From contig NC_065919.1 in assembly GCF_024586455.1 (NCBI RefSeq), positions 32,774,839 through 32,838,838 of the forward strand: a stretch of 64,000 nucleotides of DNA, in the 5' to 3' direction. The position numbers and the translations under genes are program-made. This document shows positions 11,312 to 23,094 of the stretch, in pieces. Source of the stretch: Bactrocera neohumeralis. Its lineage: Eukaryota; Arthropoda; Insecta; Diptera; Tephritidae. Position 1 is the first letter of the stretch; every line of letters starts with the position of its first letter. The notes below the pieces were generated by a model. That model saw only the letters and a list, made by a program, of their open reading frames with translations, made no database searches and was not told the DNA's origin.

Positions 11312-12729
11312 TCATATATCCGGTCCTTCAGAGAATGATACAGGGAAGCTATGTATGTAGCTCAAGGAAATCTCCCTCCAAGCCCGTTTAATAGCTGCAG
11401 TTAATGTTTCCTTATCTTCGTATTGCTTTCCTCCTTCGTATACCTTCCGTGTTAGCCAGCCCCAAACTTTTGCAATTATGTTAAGATCTGGAGAATATGG
11501 TGGCCAGGTCATGACATTAACGTTTTGACTCGAAATAAACGACTTTACTACTCGGGCGTTATGAATGGGATTGAAAGCCATCAGAGCCATCTAAATTAAA
11601 ACGTTTTTCATCAGTAAAGACCACTGAACGCCAATCATTAAGGGGTTAGGGGTAGTCAGAATTTTCAAAAAATTATTTTATTTTTTATCATTTTCTTTAA
11701 GTGTAATATCTTAAAAATATTCTCTTAAAATTTCACGTTGATCCGATAATTAGTTTTTGAGTTATTCCACAAATAACAAAGAGAGCTCGGGCACTTCAAA
11801 GCGCTAGTGTGAAACTTTAAACGCGTTTTTCTCAAAACTCTATTTTTTGAACTGGTGACAGCTGTAACTCGAAAACCGCTCACTAGATTTTAATGAAATT
11901 TATACAGCTTTTAGAATGCATAATAAACTCGGGCCCGATCGAAGAATTTTTTTTCAAAATTTCGATTTTTTAAGACCAATTAACTGTTTATTTTTTCCCA
12001 AAAATTTAGACAAAAATTTCCAGATCCCGCCATTTTGTTAATTTAAAAAAAAAATCCTTTGATCAGGCCCGAGTTTATCTATTTATAAAACTAATTTTTT
12101 TTGTCCGATTGATTTTAGATAAATCTCCAAGGACTTATGGTTGTCACCGCCAAGTACCTTTCTTTGGAACTGGGTCAACACAAACAACTATAACTTTGGA
12201 AATCAATTTTTTTTTTTTAATTTTCGTGACTTCAAGCCAACACATTCTATAATAATGCCATATTACTGCTATTGTAAAATAACACGATTTAATAGCAAAA
12301 AAAAAATAAACACTGAAAATTCTCATTTTTTCGTGCCTCAGACTACCCCTAACCCCTTAAGTCGAGTGCCAGATTGAACAGTCCACGTCATGTATTCTTT
12401 CGCGAATCGAAGCCGTTTTTCTTTGCGTAGTTCATTCAGAGAGGGGTTTTTCTTGATTTTTAAACGCTTTAGGTGTTTTGCATTGCTTGCTTTTACTCCG
12501 GCTAAATCCTTAATCTTACCTTAGCAATTTGGCGTACTGATTGTTCAGATAGGGCTTTTTATTTTCCTTTAAAGTTTTTTTCATATTCCTCTGGATCCTT
12601 TAATTATCTATCAACGGTTCTGGAGCTGCGTTTCATCTCTTTGGCGATGTTTCGATTGGAAAGTCATTGGGAGTGAAAAAAGTCTACTTTTTCACGTTCC
12701 AATAAGCTCAGAATAGTAGCTTTTCCCAT
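11312..12729 (-). pseudogene. Tc1-like transposase, broken
   Basis: On the minus strand the ATG at 12729 opens MGKATILSLLEREKVDFF and a helix-turn-helix with NRNIAKEMKRSSRTVDR. Stops follow. The first catalytic block DWRSVVFTDEKRFNLDG lies at about 11587-11640 and 12361-12380, interrupted by the TTAA element at 11642-12356. The C-terminal half (11312-11590) reads HNARVVKSFISSQNVNVMTW, then PPYSPDLN. The DDE glutamate region reads SPDLNIIAKVWG, where Tc1 proteins normally have IENVWG, so the usual catalytic Glu appears replaced by Ala. Confidence 0.8.
11642..12356. mobile_element. TTAA-flanked MITE inside the Tc1-like transposase
   Basis: This 715-bp element lies between TTAA at 11638-11641 and 12357-12360. 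The ends GGGGTTAGGGGTAGTC and GACTACCCCTAACCCC are a perfect 16-bp inverted repeat. It splits the transposase codons for DWRSVVF, and removing one TTAA and the element restores the frame. The interior has no transposase. The internal segment AAACGCGTTTTTCTCAAAAC near 11820 recurs in the other TTAA elements. Confidence 0.9.
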
Positions 12730-13327
12730 TATTACTTAAAATGTAGCTCGAAAACAATTTATTTTTTTTTTTTTTAATACTTTCTCAATAGAAAAACTGC
12801 ACTTGTTTACGCAAGATAAAGAAATGTAAAGTGCGCCTATTTCAATGACCAACCGCAAACGCACGTGATTGCCATAGACATTTCTGGAATCTTCGAATGT
12901 ACAGTTATTTTTTCGCAAAGCAATCAACTATGAGCAAATATTTTTCGGACAAGATTCGAACTTTGATAATAAAAGCATTTTGGACAATAAGTACAAGCAT
13001 AATTATAAATATAACAGTTTATTAAAAAAACGTTGGTGCGTCTAACCTAAGACCAGCAGTGCATCCGTGAGCTTTAGTTTTCATTTTATCATTATCTCAC
13101 TTTTATCAAACGTTTGTTATACGTTCTTTTATTCAGACACATCATATCACTTATCACTTATACTTATTAGCTTCGTTAACAAAAAACTTGATATTAACTT
13201 TTTATCCTGCTATGATAACATTTTAAAAGAAAAACAGTTATCCTGAGCAAATAAAGGTCTCAGAATCTGATGTTGAGGTTGAGCAAAAAAAAATTATTGG
13301 ACCACACTGCTCCACGAATGTAATTAA

Positions 13328-14030
13328 GGTAGTAGTCTGGTAACTTATGCCTATTTTCATGACTTCTTTGGAGGGTGGTTTTTTTTAGGAAAATAAAAAT
13401 GAATTATCTTGAATATTTAGAGTGCTTTTATTTACATATTGAAAATATAAAAAAAAATTTATTGGAAAAAATTTAATACTTTATTACTATTATTATTGTC
13501 ACTCAAAGTTGGAACCTCAAAAAAAATGCACGTGGGTGGCCGGGATGATTTTGGCTCTTGATGTTATCTGAAATCAAATATTCTTGATTATTCTTAATCT
13601 GACATGTCTCATTCTGGTCGGAATTACTCAAGTTAAATTTCAAGGGTAAATAACAAAATGGCGGACTTTGAAAAAAAGTCCTTTTATTTTAGCAAAGAAA
13701 GGGTTGTGAAATAAAAAGTTAGGAGTGAAAAAAATTCTCATTAGTACCGACGAGAACTATAATATATGTGTGTAGAACAGCCTGTTAAAATTTGAAAGCA
13801 ATCGGTTTAGTAGAAAAAAATTTAGAACCCGGGCCGACCGTAAAGACAATGTTTTGAGAAAAACGCGTTTAAAGTTCAACAACTCCAAGGCGCTCTAGGA
13901 AACTCGTTATAACTCCCGAAATATTTCGAATTTCTGTCTGAAATTTTCCCAGAATATTCTCAAGACTCTGTACTTTCAAATTAAGCAAAAAAAATCGATA
14001 TTTTGAACCCAAGTTACACAGACTACTACC
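13328..14030. mobile_element. TTAA-flanked MITE
   Basis: A 703-bp element is flanked by TTAA at 13324-13327 and 14031-14034. The ends GGTAGTAGTCTGGTAACTT and AAGTTACACAGACTACTACC form an inverted repeat with one small length difference. It interrupts repeat copy 2 between TCCACGAATGTAATTAA and TTAATGAACGCAATGAGTCC; copy 1 is continuous there. It carries the GAGAAAAACGCGTTTAAAGT motif near 13857, in inverse orientation to the element at 11642. Confidence 0.88.
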
Positions 14031-14199
14031 TTAATGAACGCAATGAGTCCTCTAATTACATGCTGCTGAGTCAAGCAATAAGGACGTTAAGATGTATCGA
14101 CTCCATCATAGGCAAAAGAATTAGTTGAGTAATAATCAAAAAGTTTTTTTTTGTTTTTAAATGTTTTATCTGCAATCAATTTAAAAAAAAATAAGCAAA

Positions 14200-15045
14200 T
14201 GAGATAACAAAATCATAAACTCACTGGATATCAATAATAATATACAATATTCATATGAAATGTTCTTATTTCTAGTGCTTATATTAACAAACTTAATACA
14301 AATATTTAATACCGTACTAATAAATGTTATTAAGATCTAGAATATGTTGTCTTTTGAACCTAGTAATTTCATTGCTGTCATCTAATAAGATGATTGCCAA
14401 AGGAATGTCATGATAACTGATTCTGTGTAAATATGCTGTACTAAATCTTTTAATCTCAGCTTTAACAAAAGGCATATTAAGATCTGTATGAATGGCTTTA
14501 TTTGTTATAAACCAAGGGGCGTTTGTAATTAGTCTCAGGGTTTTTGACTGAAATCTTTGTAAAATTTCAATATTTGAATTACTAGCAGTGCCCCAAAGCT
14601 GCATACCGTAGGTCCAGATAGGTTTTAGTATGCCTTTATATAATAGCAATTTATTTTCAAGATGCAATGGCGATTTATATCCGAGTAGTCAATACAGTTG
14701 TTAGGTTTTTATTTTAAATTGCTTATTTTTACCTTGTATGTGCTGTTTCCATGTTAACCGTTTGTCCAAGTGCATGCCGAGGTATTTAACGCAATGACTT
14801 TTAGGTATAGCATTGCCATTTAAAAGCAAGGAAGGGCTATCGCTTCGCCTTAATGTAAATAAAATATGCATTGATTTATTCACGTTTACTTTCATTTTTC
14901 AGCAATATGACCAAGTTTGTATCTTATTCAATTATTCTTGCACCAAATTAGTTGCTTCAACAGGAGACTGGCTTGATGACAATAGAGCAGTGTCGTCAGC
15001 ATATGTAGCAATTAATACATTTTCAGTTTCAGGTATGTCTTTTAT
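14200..15045 (-). pseudogene. Jockey-like LINE reverse transcriptase, 5'-truncated
   Basis: On the minus strand the coding order is IATYADDTALLSS (catalytic YADD box, about 14985-15025), then KVNVNKSMHILFTLRR, CVKYLGMHLDKRLTWKQHI, then after a frame change LLYKGILKPIWTYGMQLWG and LITNAPWFITNKAIHTDLNM. This is the thumb and C-terminal part of a Jockey-superfamily reverse transcriptase. Stops and one frameshift near 14690 break it. Repeat copy 1 lacks it, so it is a truncated insertion of about 0.9 kb. Confidence 0.8.
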
Positions 15046-15639
15046 AAACTTTTTTAATTTAATATAATTAATTAAAATTCGTTACCATCGGGGGTGGGAA
15101 ACAGAAGAGGTAGATTTTAAAAAGCTTTGGCAAAAGCATTTTTGGCCGCTTGCCGCTTGACAGTTTGCTGTTCCTAAATTCTTATTATAAAAACTAGAAT
15201 GTTTAAAAATCATCGATTTCATATGCATATTTTTTGACAATTACTATAACTTGCTTCCTTAAATGTAGGACTTTAAATATATTAATAGGGTCTTCTTATA
15301 TAATTTTGCAAAAAGTACCTAATATTTGATATTTTTTTTGAAGAAGTAAACTGACTTAGACATGTGCGCTATTCTGCAATATGTTTATTCAGGTTTCATC
15401 TATAAAATCAGAATTTTTGAGTGTCGGGTGTCAAAAATTGCGGCTCCGTCAAAAGGTGTTTTGAAAACCGACCTCATCTGCGGACACGATACAAGTCGCA
15501 ATTCGTTATCTGCAAGCAGAAAATCAAACGAATCCTAATTATAACATTCCGTAGAGGCGCTCCAACCTAAAAAACTTGAGCAAATTCGTTATAGAAACAA
15601 AATGGCGGCCACTTGAAAATAAAGTGCGTATTTGACCTG

Positions 15640-16161
15640 TTGTAAAAAAATACAGCGCCGGGAATTTTATCTTCTTTCAGGCGGACAAAACGCGAAGATA
15701 ATTGGTTGAATTCAAAGCTATAAGTATTCGTTTAATTGCCCAGATGTTAAATTTATCAAAATCTGTGGTTCATGACATTGTGACGGAGCACTTGAACATG
15801 CGCAAGGTGTGCTCACTGACGACCAGAAATTGCGGCGAGTGGAAGTCTGCCAATAATATTTGAACCATAATTTTTGAATAACGTAATCACAGGTGATGAG
15901 TCATGGATCTTTGAGTATGATCCCGAGACAAAGAGGCAATCTTCCGAGTGGCACACGCCGGCGTCTCCTCGCCAAGCAGCAGGCGCCTCGGCTCTCAAGG
16001 CTATTCTGGAGAATGCCTTCCTTACCGCCTTGAATGCTTGGAAATTGTGCTGGCAGCGCTGCAGAAGGAGCCTATTTTGAAAGGTTTTAAAGAATTGTAA
16101 CGATTGGTTCAATAAATTTTCTTAAATCTACTCTGTCCTATTACTTTTCGGACACACCCTG
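15640..16161 (+). pseudogene. mariner relic with right terminus
   Basis: The pieces LNLSKSVVHDIVTEHLNMRK (helix-turn-helix end, near 15750) and VITGDESWIFEYDPETKRQS (first catalytic Asp, near 15885-15945) identify a mariner transposase with an internal deletion. The sequence then changes to a GC-rich stretch. The right tip, reversed, reads CAGGGTGTGTCCGAAAAGTA and is followed by TA at 16162-16163. No left terminus was found. Confidence 0.65.
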
Positions 16162-16419
16162 TAAATATAAAATTTGAATTTATTTCAATGTAGACAGTGT
16201 AATTTTCAATACATATGTATGTGAAGTGAAGAATATGAGAAAATTGTGTTAACACATTGACATACCAAGTGTAACAAAATATTGGACTTTTAAATATAAA
16301 TATTTTAAAAACTATAAGTCTCAGCCACATTATATTCCTTATCTGGAGAGCCTCCTCTTTCTGTCCATACCCCATTTATACCGGAATTCGTTGTCAAACT
16401 ATGACCGCCAAAGTAATCG

Positions 16420-19020
16420 GAATCGTGCCTTCGTTAGCAGCAACTCTAACCATGAACAAATTTTTAACAAAAATTACAAAAGGTAATCATAAATGGTTCA
16501 ATTTGTTTTACTATTTAATTTAATTTGAATTTTTTGTTGAAGTAAATCAAGTTATAACTGAAACTATTGTGGAATCGTCCGAAGAGACGTGTTACTCTTT
16601 GGCGTCCAACGAAGAGATTGATGGAAAAAATATACAAAGCGAAATAATGACATTTCTAAAGTTTGGAAGTACTTTGCAAAATACTCGCCAATCTAGCCTA
16701 AGGTAACTTTAAATTAAAGAAAGAAAGTGAGCAGTTAATTTAATTGTTATTTATTTAGGTTGGCGGATTCTTATTTCAAACGTGCCATACAATATGAGGA
16801 ACATTCGAAAAGAAAAGCGGACATTGATTCCACATTGGTTGCCCCCGATTTTCAACCATTCAACATCGTCACAAATACTGTGTTTTAGCATTTTAAAAAT
16901 CATTACATGTATTTAAAGAAAAAATTAGAGAATATGCTGCACGATATTTCTCATGTCGCCTTGACGACGGATGGTTGGACATCAGCGGCAAATGAGGGGT
17001 ACTTAACTATAACGTGTCTTTCATTAACAACCATGGAAGATGTAACCTCTCATAAAGCAATGTCGCGAATTCTATAAGAAATGTTATGTTAGGGTGGGAC
17101 AGATAATGCGACTGTTATGATAAAAGCATGCGAATTATTGCGAAAAAACATTTGCCATGTTATGCACATATGTACAATCAATTTGATTATTCAAGACAGT
17201 TTAAAAGGAAATCGAGAACTTCAAATAATTTTAAGAAAATGCAAAGGAATAATGACATATTTTAATAGGACGTTGGCGTATAAGAAATTTAAAGTGGCGC
17301 AAAATACTGAGAAGCCGTATATTTTTTTGCAAGAATCTCCAACTCGATGGAATAGTACTTATTTTATGATTAAACGTATAATAGCTACTAAAGATGCCAT
17401 GGCGCAGGTGCTTTTGGAAACTAAGAAAGCTCCCGCACCACTTGCAGCAGATGAAATATCCGTTTTGTCTAAGATACTAAGTTTGTTAGAAATATTTCAG
17501 GAAGCAACGGAAAAGATGAAAAATATAATAAGTGTTTAATACTATGTTCGGACCGACATTGAAACATTTTGAAAACACATTTGTATGTTGTGGAATCTAA
17601 GTCGTTTGGACCGACAATGTGTGTTTTCGATGTGTTTTCACTGACAACTATCAAATGCTCTTGCAAGATTGCAAGATGACACAAAATGCAAAAATCCTAT
17701 ACCGAGATATGCAAGGCCAAGAGAGCACCCATTGCAAAATCTAGTGATATATGACGGCACGAAAATAAACATGGGGTTTGGTCTGACATATTTATAGCCA
17801 TTGCAAATAATTTTCTGCGTTTGTTGTTGTGCCGTTGCACCAAGAGGAAAATTCTGCAATTTTTGCACCGTGCAAGGTTTTGCAAGAGCAAGAGAATCCC
17901 CCTAATATGAGAATATCAAGCGACAGCTGTTTTTGTATATGGAATGTAAACAAATATCATGTGACAATTTAGGGCCGGCAAAATATGTTTTCCAAAAACA
18001 TCGATTAAACTAGAGCAGGCGATTATAATGAGTGGAATGTAAGTTTTCAAGTAGTTTTCAGCGAAAACTGTGTTTTCGTTTGACAGATTTTACATGGACG
18101 AAAGCACAAGTTTTCGTTCGAAAACCACGAAAGCATGTTTTCGCTGTCGGTCCGAACATAGTACATATAAGTTTTACAAACTAATTAATATAATTTATAA
18201 TACAAGTTTCTGGAAATAAGTACGTGACAATATCGGTGATGATTCCTTTGACTATGGGTTAAAGCAAAAGTTGAACCATATTATTGCTTCATTAACATCA
18301 TCTGAAGCCACAATTTTGTGCGCAGATTAGCGTTGTGGAGTAACAAGAGGTTATCTACATTTGAACCGAGAACACCATCGCGAATGGATACATTACTCGT
18401 CGTTTCAAAAAACAAGGTTTAGAATCTGAGACTAATACATAACAATCTGTTATTTGTTTAGAGCAGGAAGTGGCATCCTTACGTGAGAAAGCAATTCACA
18501 GTGCGGACTGCACTATGAATGATAGTTCCAGTTCATCTTTGCTTGATTTCATAGACATGGGCGTGACGGGAAAGGTAAAAACCTCACGTTCAGATGGGAT
18601 AAAAATGCTGAAGCAATATTAGGAAAGAGCCAACATTAAGGCCAGTGCAAATCCACTTCTTTTTTGGAAGATATAATTATAATTAGGAAGGTAAACATTC
18701 TACGATCTGAGCAATTATACTTTCAGTTTGCAGGCGATGAATTTAATGCAATAAAAGATTGTGTGCCTAAATACTTGTGTATTCCAGCAACATCTGTGTT
18801 GCAGTGGCAGTGGCGACAGAGAAGGCCTTAATGCGCTTTTTATCTGCAGCTCTCATCAACGTTGTCAGTAATGATCTTCTGCCACGCTTTCGTAAAAAAA
18901 TTTTCTCGAATTGGAGGTTGGCATTTTTTTTAGATCTGCCTTCTAAAAATAGAAATAAAATCAACATCCATAGATGCTCAAAAATTTCGCTGCTGCTGCC
19001 CACATCGATGAACCTTTTCT
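16420..19020 (+). pseudogene. hAT transposase pseudogene
   Basis: Ordered plus-strand blocks are: SSLRLADSYFKRAIQYEE (about 16690-16800, with a plausible 59-bp intron 16702-16760), VALTTDGWTSAANEGYLTIT (about 16950-17010), an open stretch 17117-17539 containing SPTRWNSTYFMIKRI (the hAT TRWNS block), YVTISVMIPLTMG (about 18220-18260), LREKAIHSADCTMNDSSSSS (about 18480-18540), and the start of the C-terminal dimerisation region PKYLCIPATSV (about 18765-18795). Stops and frameshifts occur throughout. A MITE sits at 17542-18161. Element ends were not identified. Confidence 0.75.
17542..18161. mobile_element. MITE inside the hAT pseudogene
   Basis: The 620-bp insertion has perfect ends CTATGTTCGGACCGACA and TGTCGGTCCGAACATAG, flanked by TA on both sides (17540-17541 and 18162-18163). 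It falls between the hAT blocks EKMKNIISV and SGNKYVTISVMIP. Subterminal sequences with TTTTCG and CGAAAA repeats pair partially. There is no coding content. The tip CTATGTTCG is also found at the Harbinger element at 49705, but the duplication length differs. Confidence 0.75.
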
Positions 19021-19700
19021 GCTTTTATTAGTATTTGTTGTTTTCATCTTTTTGATAAAGTTGGCAGAAAACGAATTGAAAATTGTAATTCTAACTATAA
19101 TTTCTTTCTAATTCAAAATTTCGAGTGCTTTTACTTAAAAAAATGTTTTTAAATCAATCGTTAAAAATAAATTCGTGAAATTTTCAGAATTTGTCGAAAA
19201 ATATTTATTTCTAATATAATAATAATAATTACAAATATATTTTTTATTATCTAACAACATAAATTTTAAATTAACAACCAAAATGATTAGTGGCTTCTCG
19301 GTTAAGATATGAATTTAGTTTTAATCAATTAAATGCATTATTTAACTAAGTTTAAGATTTCGTAAGAAAATTTCACTGTTTGCAATTAGTTTAAAAAATA
19401 TAAAATATATTTCTAACCATCCTCAAAAATTATTAAAAAAAAATTAAATTGTCGTTTACTACTCTTACAAATCGTAGGAGATTATTTCAAAACAATTGGA
19501 AAATAAGAAGTTTCCCGAAAGTAACTCTTTTAACAAAGAAACATGTTGCTGCAAGAAAAAAGTTAAAACAAAATTGTTTCTTTTTAGAGGAACAGGGTCC
19601 AATTCCAGGAATCATTCGACTTAAATGTTTTAATTTTTTTTTGAGTTTGCCATCTTTTAGTGAAAGAAATGTGCTACGGTCGGTTGTGTGAAAAATTAAA

Positions 19701-21055
19701 ATGCTTGTCATTAGAATCTCGTTTGATGTGGCTCAGTTTGTATACTATAATCACCACATCGGTAAAAGTGTAGAACAGTTGTCAGTAATGTTCTGCTTTA
19801 GTAGACAAGCAATGTATAATATTTTAAAACGTGCAAACAAGGAAGGTAGGTTTGAAGCAAAGCCTTCGAGTCGCCGGCTGAGTAAAATAGCTGACCGAGA
19901 AGAACGAAATATTATAAGAAAAATACACAACGATTAGGGAATTTCGACCAGTGCCCTTGCTACTGAGCTCCAGAATTAGAGTGTTGTCACTGTTTCCCAT
20001 GAAACTGTAAGACAACTTCTTAACCGGAATGAGTTAAATTACGAATTGCAAGGAAGAAGCAACTGCTATCCGTTAATAATATTGAAAACCGATTATCGTT
20101 CCCTACGTTGCATTATAAAAGCCAACTACCTTTTAGGATGATATAATATTCTGTGACGAGAATAAAGTGATGCTTTACTATAATTAAGGAAAAAAGAAGT
20201 GTATGGAGAAACCCGTTAAAAGCGTTGGAAAATCAATAGAGGTATTCAGACCGAAGCCTGTTAATTTGGTAATTCGTTAGTTGATACTTCGTTAAAAGGC
20301 TTAACTGTGAACATACTTTTTGTTCTACCTCTGTAGTATGATAAATTTTATTCCGAAACAGCTGATTCAATTTTATTAAAGAGTAAAAATGCCTCAACAA
20401 AGTGCAAAATCAAAAATTGTCAGTCATTTAATTGAAAATTATGTGGAGCAGATCAAATTTATTACTGGTAAGTACTTTAAATTGATGTACAGAGGAGCAG
20501 GAGAACAGCTGATGTGATATTACCGAGTAACGAAACAATTATCAAGCTTGCCAGATGGATAGTTCGTTACTCGGTAGAACGATAGTCTGTTAATTTTACA
20601 AGAACAAAATATATGTAAAAAAACTACCGAATAACGACTAACGAATTAACAAGGCTGGTCTGAATACCTCTAATATATTATTTCAACTGTTAAGTTTGGT
20701 AAACTATCCGTCAAGGTGTAGGAATGCATTTCAAATAAAGGTTTTGGAGATTTGACCTTCATTGAGGATACCATTGATGCAGAACAACATTTACTCTAGT
20801 TTAAGAACTTACTTGATAGGCAATACTCAAAAGTTTGGTTTTATTGAAGACAACAAGCCGAAATTTATATTTTACCAAGATAATGACCCCATCGAAAATT
20901 TGTGGGTGTATTTAAAAAAAAGTATCTCAACGGAGTCCATCGACCTGAATACAGGCTGTGCATGCTGCAAAGGGAAGCCACACAAAATATTAGATAGCAA
21001 TTTTTGTTCCACTTTTTCTTTTATTAAATACTTTCTTGACACATACAATTTTTAA
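19701..21055 (+). pseudogene. Bari-like Tc1 transposase, broken
   Basis: The frame from 19701 gives the paired helix-turn-helix region (GKSVEQLSVMFCFSRQAMYN, ILKRANKEGRFEAKPSSRR), then ISTSALATELQN and VTVSHETVRQLLNRNELNY. It continues ILCDENKVMLYYN (first catalytic Asp) to about 20230. After the MITE it resumes TVKFGKLSV near 20690, DLTFIEDTIDAEQ, KPKFIFYQDND (second Asp) and IENLWVYLKK (Glu). An internal deletion joins QDNDP directly to IENLWV, removing about 35 residues. Stops confirm it is inactive. Confidence 0.8.
20239..20670. mobile_element. 432-bp MITE inside the Bari-like transposase
   Basis: The ends GAGGTATTCAGACC and GGTCTGAATACCTC are a perfect 14-bp inverted repeat flanked by TA (20237-20238, 20671-20672). 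Imperfect subterminal pairing continues: TAATTCGTTAG left and CTAACGAATTA right. It interrupts the transposase between LENQ and STVKFGKLS. It has no coding capacity. Confidence 0.82.
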
Positions 21056-21059
21056 TATT

Positions 21060-21760
21060 CTTGAACTTTGACATTATCAATGTACTCTGTTTGCTGAATT
21101 TTATATGTTTTAACTAGATATTTTATCAAAAAAATTACTTTTACTTACTTAAGAAATCAAGAAAACGATTCGGGTACTCACAACGTGTCATCATCATAAA
21201 ATCATAAATTTAATTACTAGTTTAAAAAATTTGTTGGATTGCATACTAAAATAAGTTTACGCAAATACAACTCTGAACGCTATGTTTTCGGATCGTTATA
21301 ACTTAACTTTATGAGACTATGTGAAACCCCTAGATATATTTCTCTTGTCAACCACCGGCACTACTATTTCCATGAAGACGACTGTTATATATCGCTGACA
21401 CTGAAATATCAACAGGCAATGATCTGTTCGCCTGGCTTTGCTGCTTTCGCCTTGAAATTTTATAGCATCGCTTGAGTTATTAACAGCCACTAAAAGCCTA
21501 AAAGTATACTAATAATTAATACCAATAATTAATTACAAGGTTACTGAGTTATAGGGTTGACAAGTATGTTTTTTTATTATATCTGTAAGCAGTCACTATT
21601 TGAGGTAAAGCCTCAATTTGTGACTACTTACTATTCATAACACAGTCTGAAGTCTTTAGGCACAAAATATTGTCTCAAACTTGTGACCTGATAATTAGCA
21701 GGTCACAAAACTAAAGAGAACTCTTGTTTGACATTTTGAATATACTGAATAGAGATCATC
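21060..21760. other. Intergenic, no gene recognised
   Basis: AT-rich sequence without a supported gene. A weak palindromic stretch (TTTGAGGTAAAGCCTCAATTTGTGACT, near 21598-21625, split here for description as TTGAGG/CCTCAA) is visible. Nothing else was recognised. Confidence 0.4.
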
Positions 21761-21763
21761 ATA

Positions 21764-22847
21764 CAGTATACTCTCGAAAAGTAAATTCTCAGAAAGTAAA
21801 TAATCGCGGAAAAGTTAATCACCTTTAAGATTACACATGCACCTCGAAAAAGTAAATTTTTTAATTTACTTTTCAGAGAGTGTGATAAAAAATTCGAAAC
21901 GAAGCAAGCAGCGTTTTTTACGATGTTGCAAAAACACTTACTCTCTTGTTTATCGCGTCTTTTTAGTAAATAAAATCTCCTACTTTGAGATATGTACATA
22001 TGTACTTACCATTTTAGTTCCTCATTTGTTTGTGCTACAATTTTTTTGTTTTGCTATTGCCTTACATGTGTACATACCTACATATTTCAATATGTAACGA
22101 TGCTTCGTTAAAATTCCTTTTTTTGCATTTTTTACTGAGAATGTAGGTAACGGTAAATAATATTGTATTTGCACTTTTTATTGAGTATCGCGTCGCTTGT
22201 TTTACATGCTGTAGTTATTATTAATGCATCACTTGACAAGAAAAGTTATTACGCAAATTTTAAGTCTTAAAAAATGTCAAAAAAGCAAAATATAAAACAA
22301 ACAAGATTGAACTTAGTTAAAAAACAAAGATCATTGCGAAAATTGACAAAGGTGTAAGTGGTAAACGGTTGGCATTTGATTATGGTGTTTGTGAAGCAAC
22401 AATAACAAAAATTAAGAAGAAGAGATTTGAAATTTTAGAAGCAGTTTCAAATTCATATGGTGATTTACACAGGAAAACACTGCATAAACCAGAATTTATT
22501 GAGCTGGAACAAAAAATTTATGATTGGCTTTTGATGCAAAGACAACGCAATTGTAATGTTAATGGCGCAATGTTAAAATCAATTGCTAAGACGGAGTTTG
22601 CAAGACTTTAAGTTTTTTCTCCTCATAGTAAATACATATGTATGTATGTAAATGTAAATTGTTTTTCATGTAAGTCCATATGTTTTATTGAAGCAAATAA
22701 ATGAATGAATTTAAGAAGTTAATGAAGTTTAAAAATGCATTTAATATTATAAAAACAGATAATTTATGTATATATTTGGAAAAGTAAATTATTCGAAAAA
22801 GTAAATTACCCAAAATACCAATCGATTTACTTTTCGAGAGTATACTG
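21764..22847 (+). mobile_element. pogo/Tigger-like element, internally deleted
   Basis: A 1084-bp element lies between TA dinucleotides (21762-21763, 22848-22849). The ends CAGTATACTCTCGAAAAGTA and TACTTTTCGAGAGTATACTG are a perfect 20-bp inverted repeat. The GAAAAGTAAATT motif recurs several times inside both ends (21776, 21852, 22780, 22795), resembling subterminal transposase-binding repeats. CAGTA tips, TA duplication and a CENP-B-type DNA-binding frame point to the pogo/Tigger group. Confidence 0.85.
22274..22611 (+). pseudogene. Tigger/CENP-B-like DNA-binding domain, frameshifted
   Basis: The ATG at 22274 starts MSKKQNIKQTRLNLVKKQ. A frameshift in an A-run near 22318-22326 then leads into IIAKIDKGVSGKRLAFDYGV, ATITKIKKKRFEI, LEQKIYDWLLMQRQRNCNVN and GAMLKSIAKTEF. 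This is the psq-type helix-turn-helix followed by the second (Tc5/CENP-B type) DNA-binding domain of pogo/Tigger transposases, with the usual W in YDWLLMQR. The DDE catalytic core is missing: the frame stops at 22611. Confidence 0.75.
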
Positions 22848-23094
22848 TATATATTAATCGATTGTCGTTTTTTATATGTATTTTGTAAGCAACTCTAGCA
22901 CGAAAAAGTTCAAAATAAATAAATTTCACATAAATTTCGTAAATATTTTGAAACAAAGTGAACATATATTTTTAATTTTACTAGCAGTTATGCTTTTTGT
23001 CTAAAACTTACTTACTTAACTAAAATTTAATATTTGTTATCGACATACATTCAAGTGTCAATACATCTCTAACTAATGAAATGTAATAGCTGAT

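Larger units (their letters stand above)
10939..13061 (-). mobile_element. Tc1-like element with an inner insertion
   Basis: The left terminus CACTGCTGGTCAATAGGTTA follows a TA. The right terminus, reversed, reads CACTGCTGGTCTTAGGTTAG; the flanking dinucleotide there is CA, probably a mutated TA. Without the 715-bp TTAA element inside, it is about 1.4 kb, normal for a Tc1 element. The transposase lies on the minus strand and is broken. Confidence 0.8.
9748..15150. repeat. Dispersed repeat, copy 2 (four nested insertions)
   Basis: This is the same repeat as 2240-4385, spread over 5.4 kb by insertions at 10023-10690, 10939-13061, 13328-14030 and about 14160-15045. Repeat sequence between the insertions aligns with copy 1, for example CTCTTATAATAAATTAAATTG near 9818 and TCAGAATCTGATGTTGAGGT near 13260. 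The right end matches copy 1 up to TTTTTGGCCGCT near 15150. Confidence 0.65.

Noticed and set aside
12141..12377. 78-codon plus-strand frame
   Set aside because: It lies within and across the edge of the TTAA-flanked MITE and has low-complexity content.
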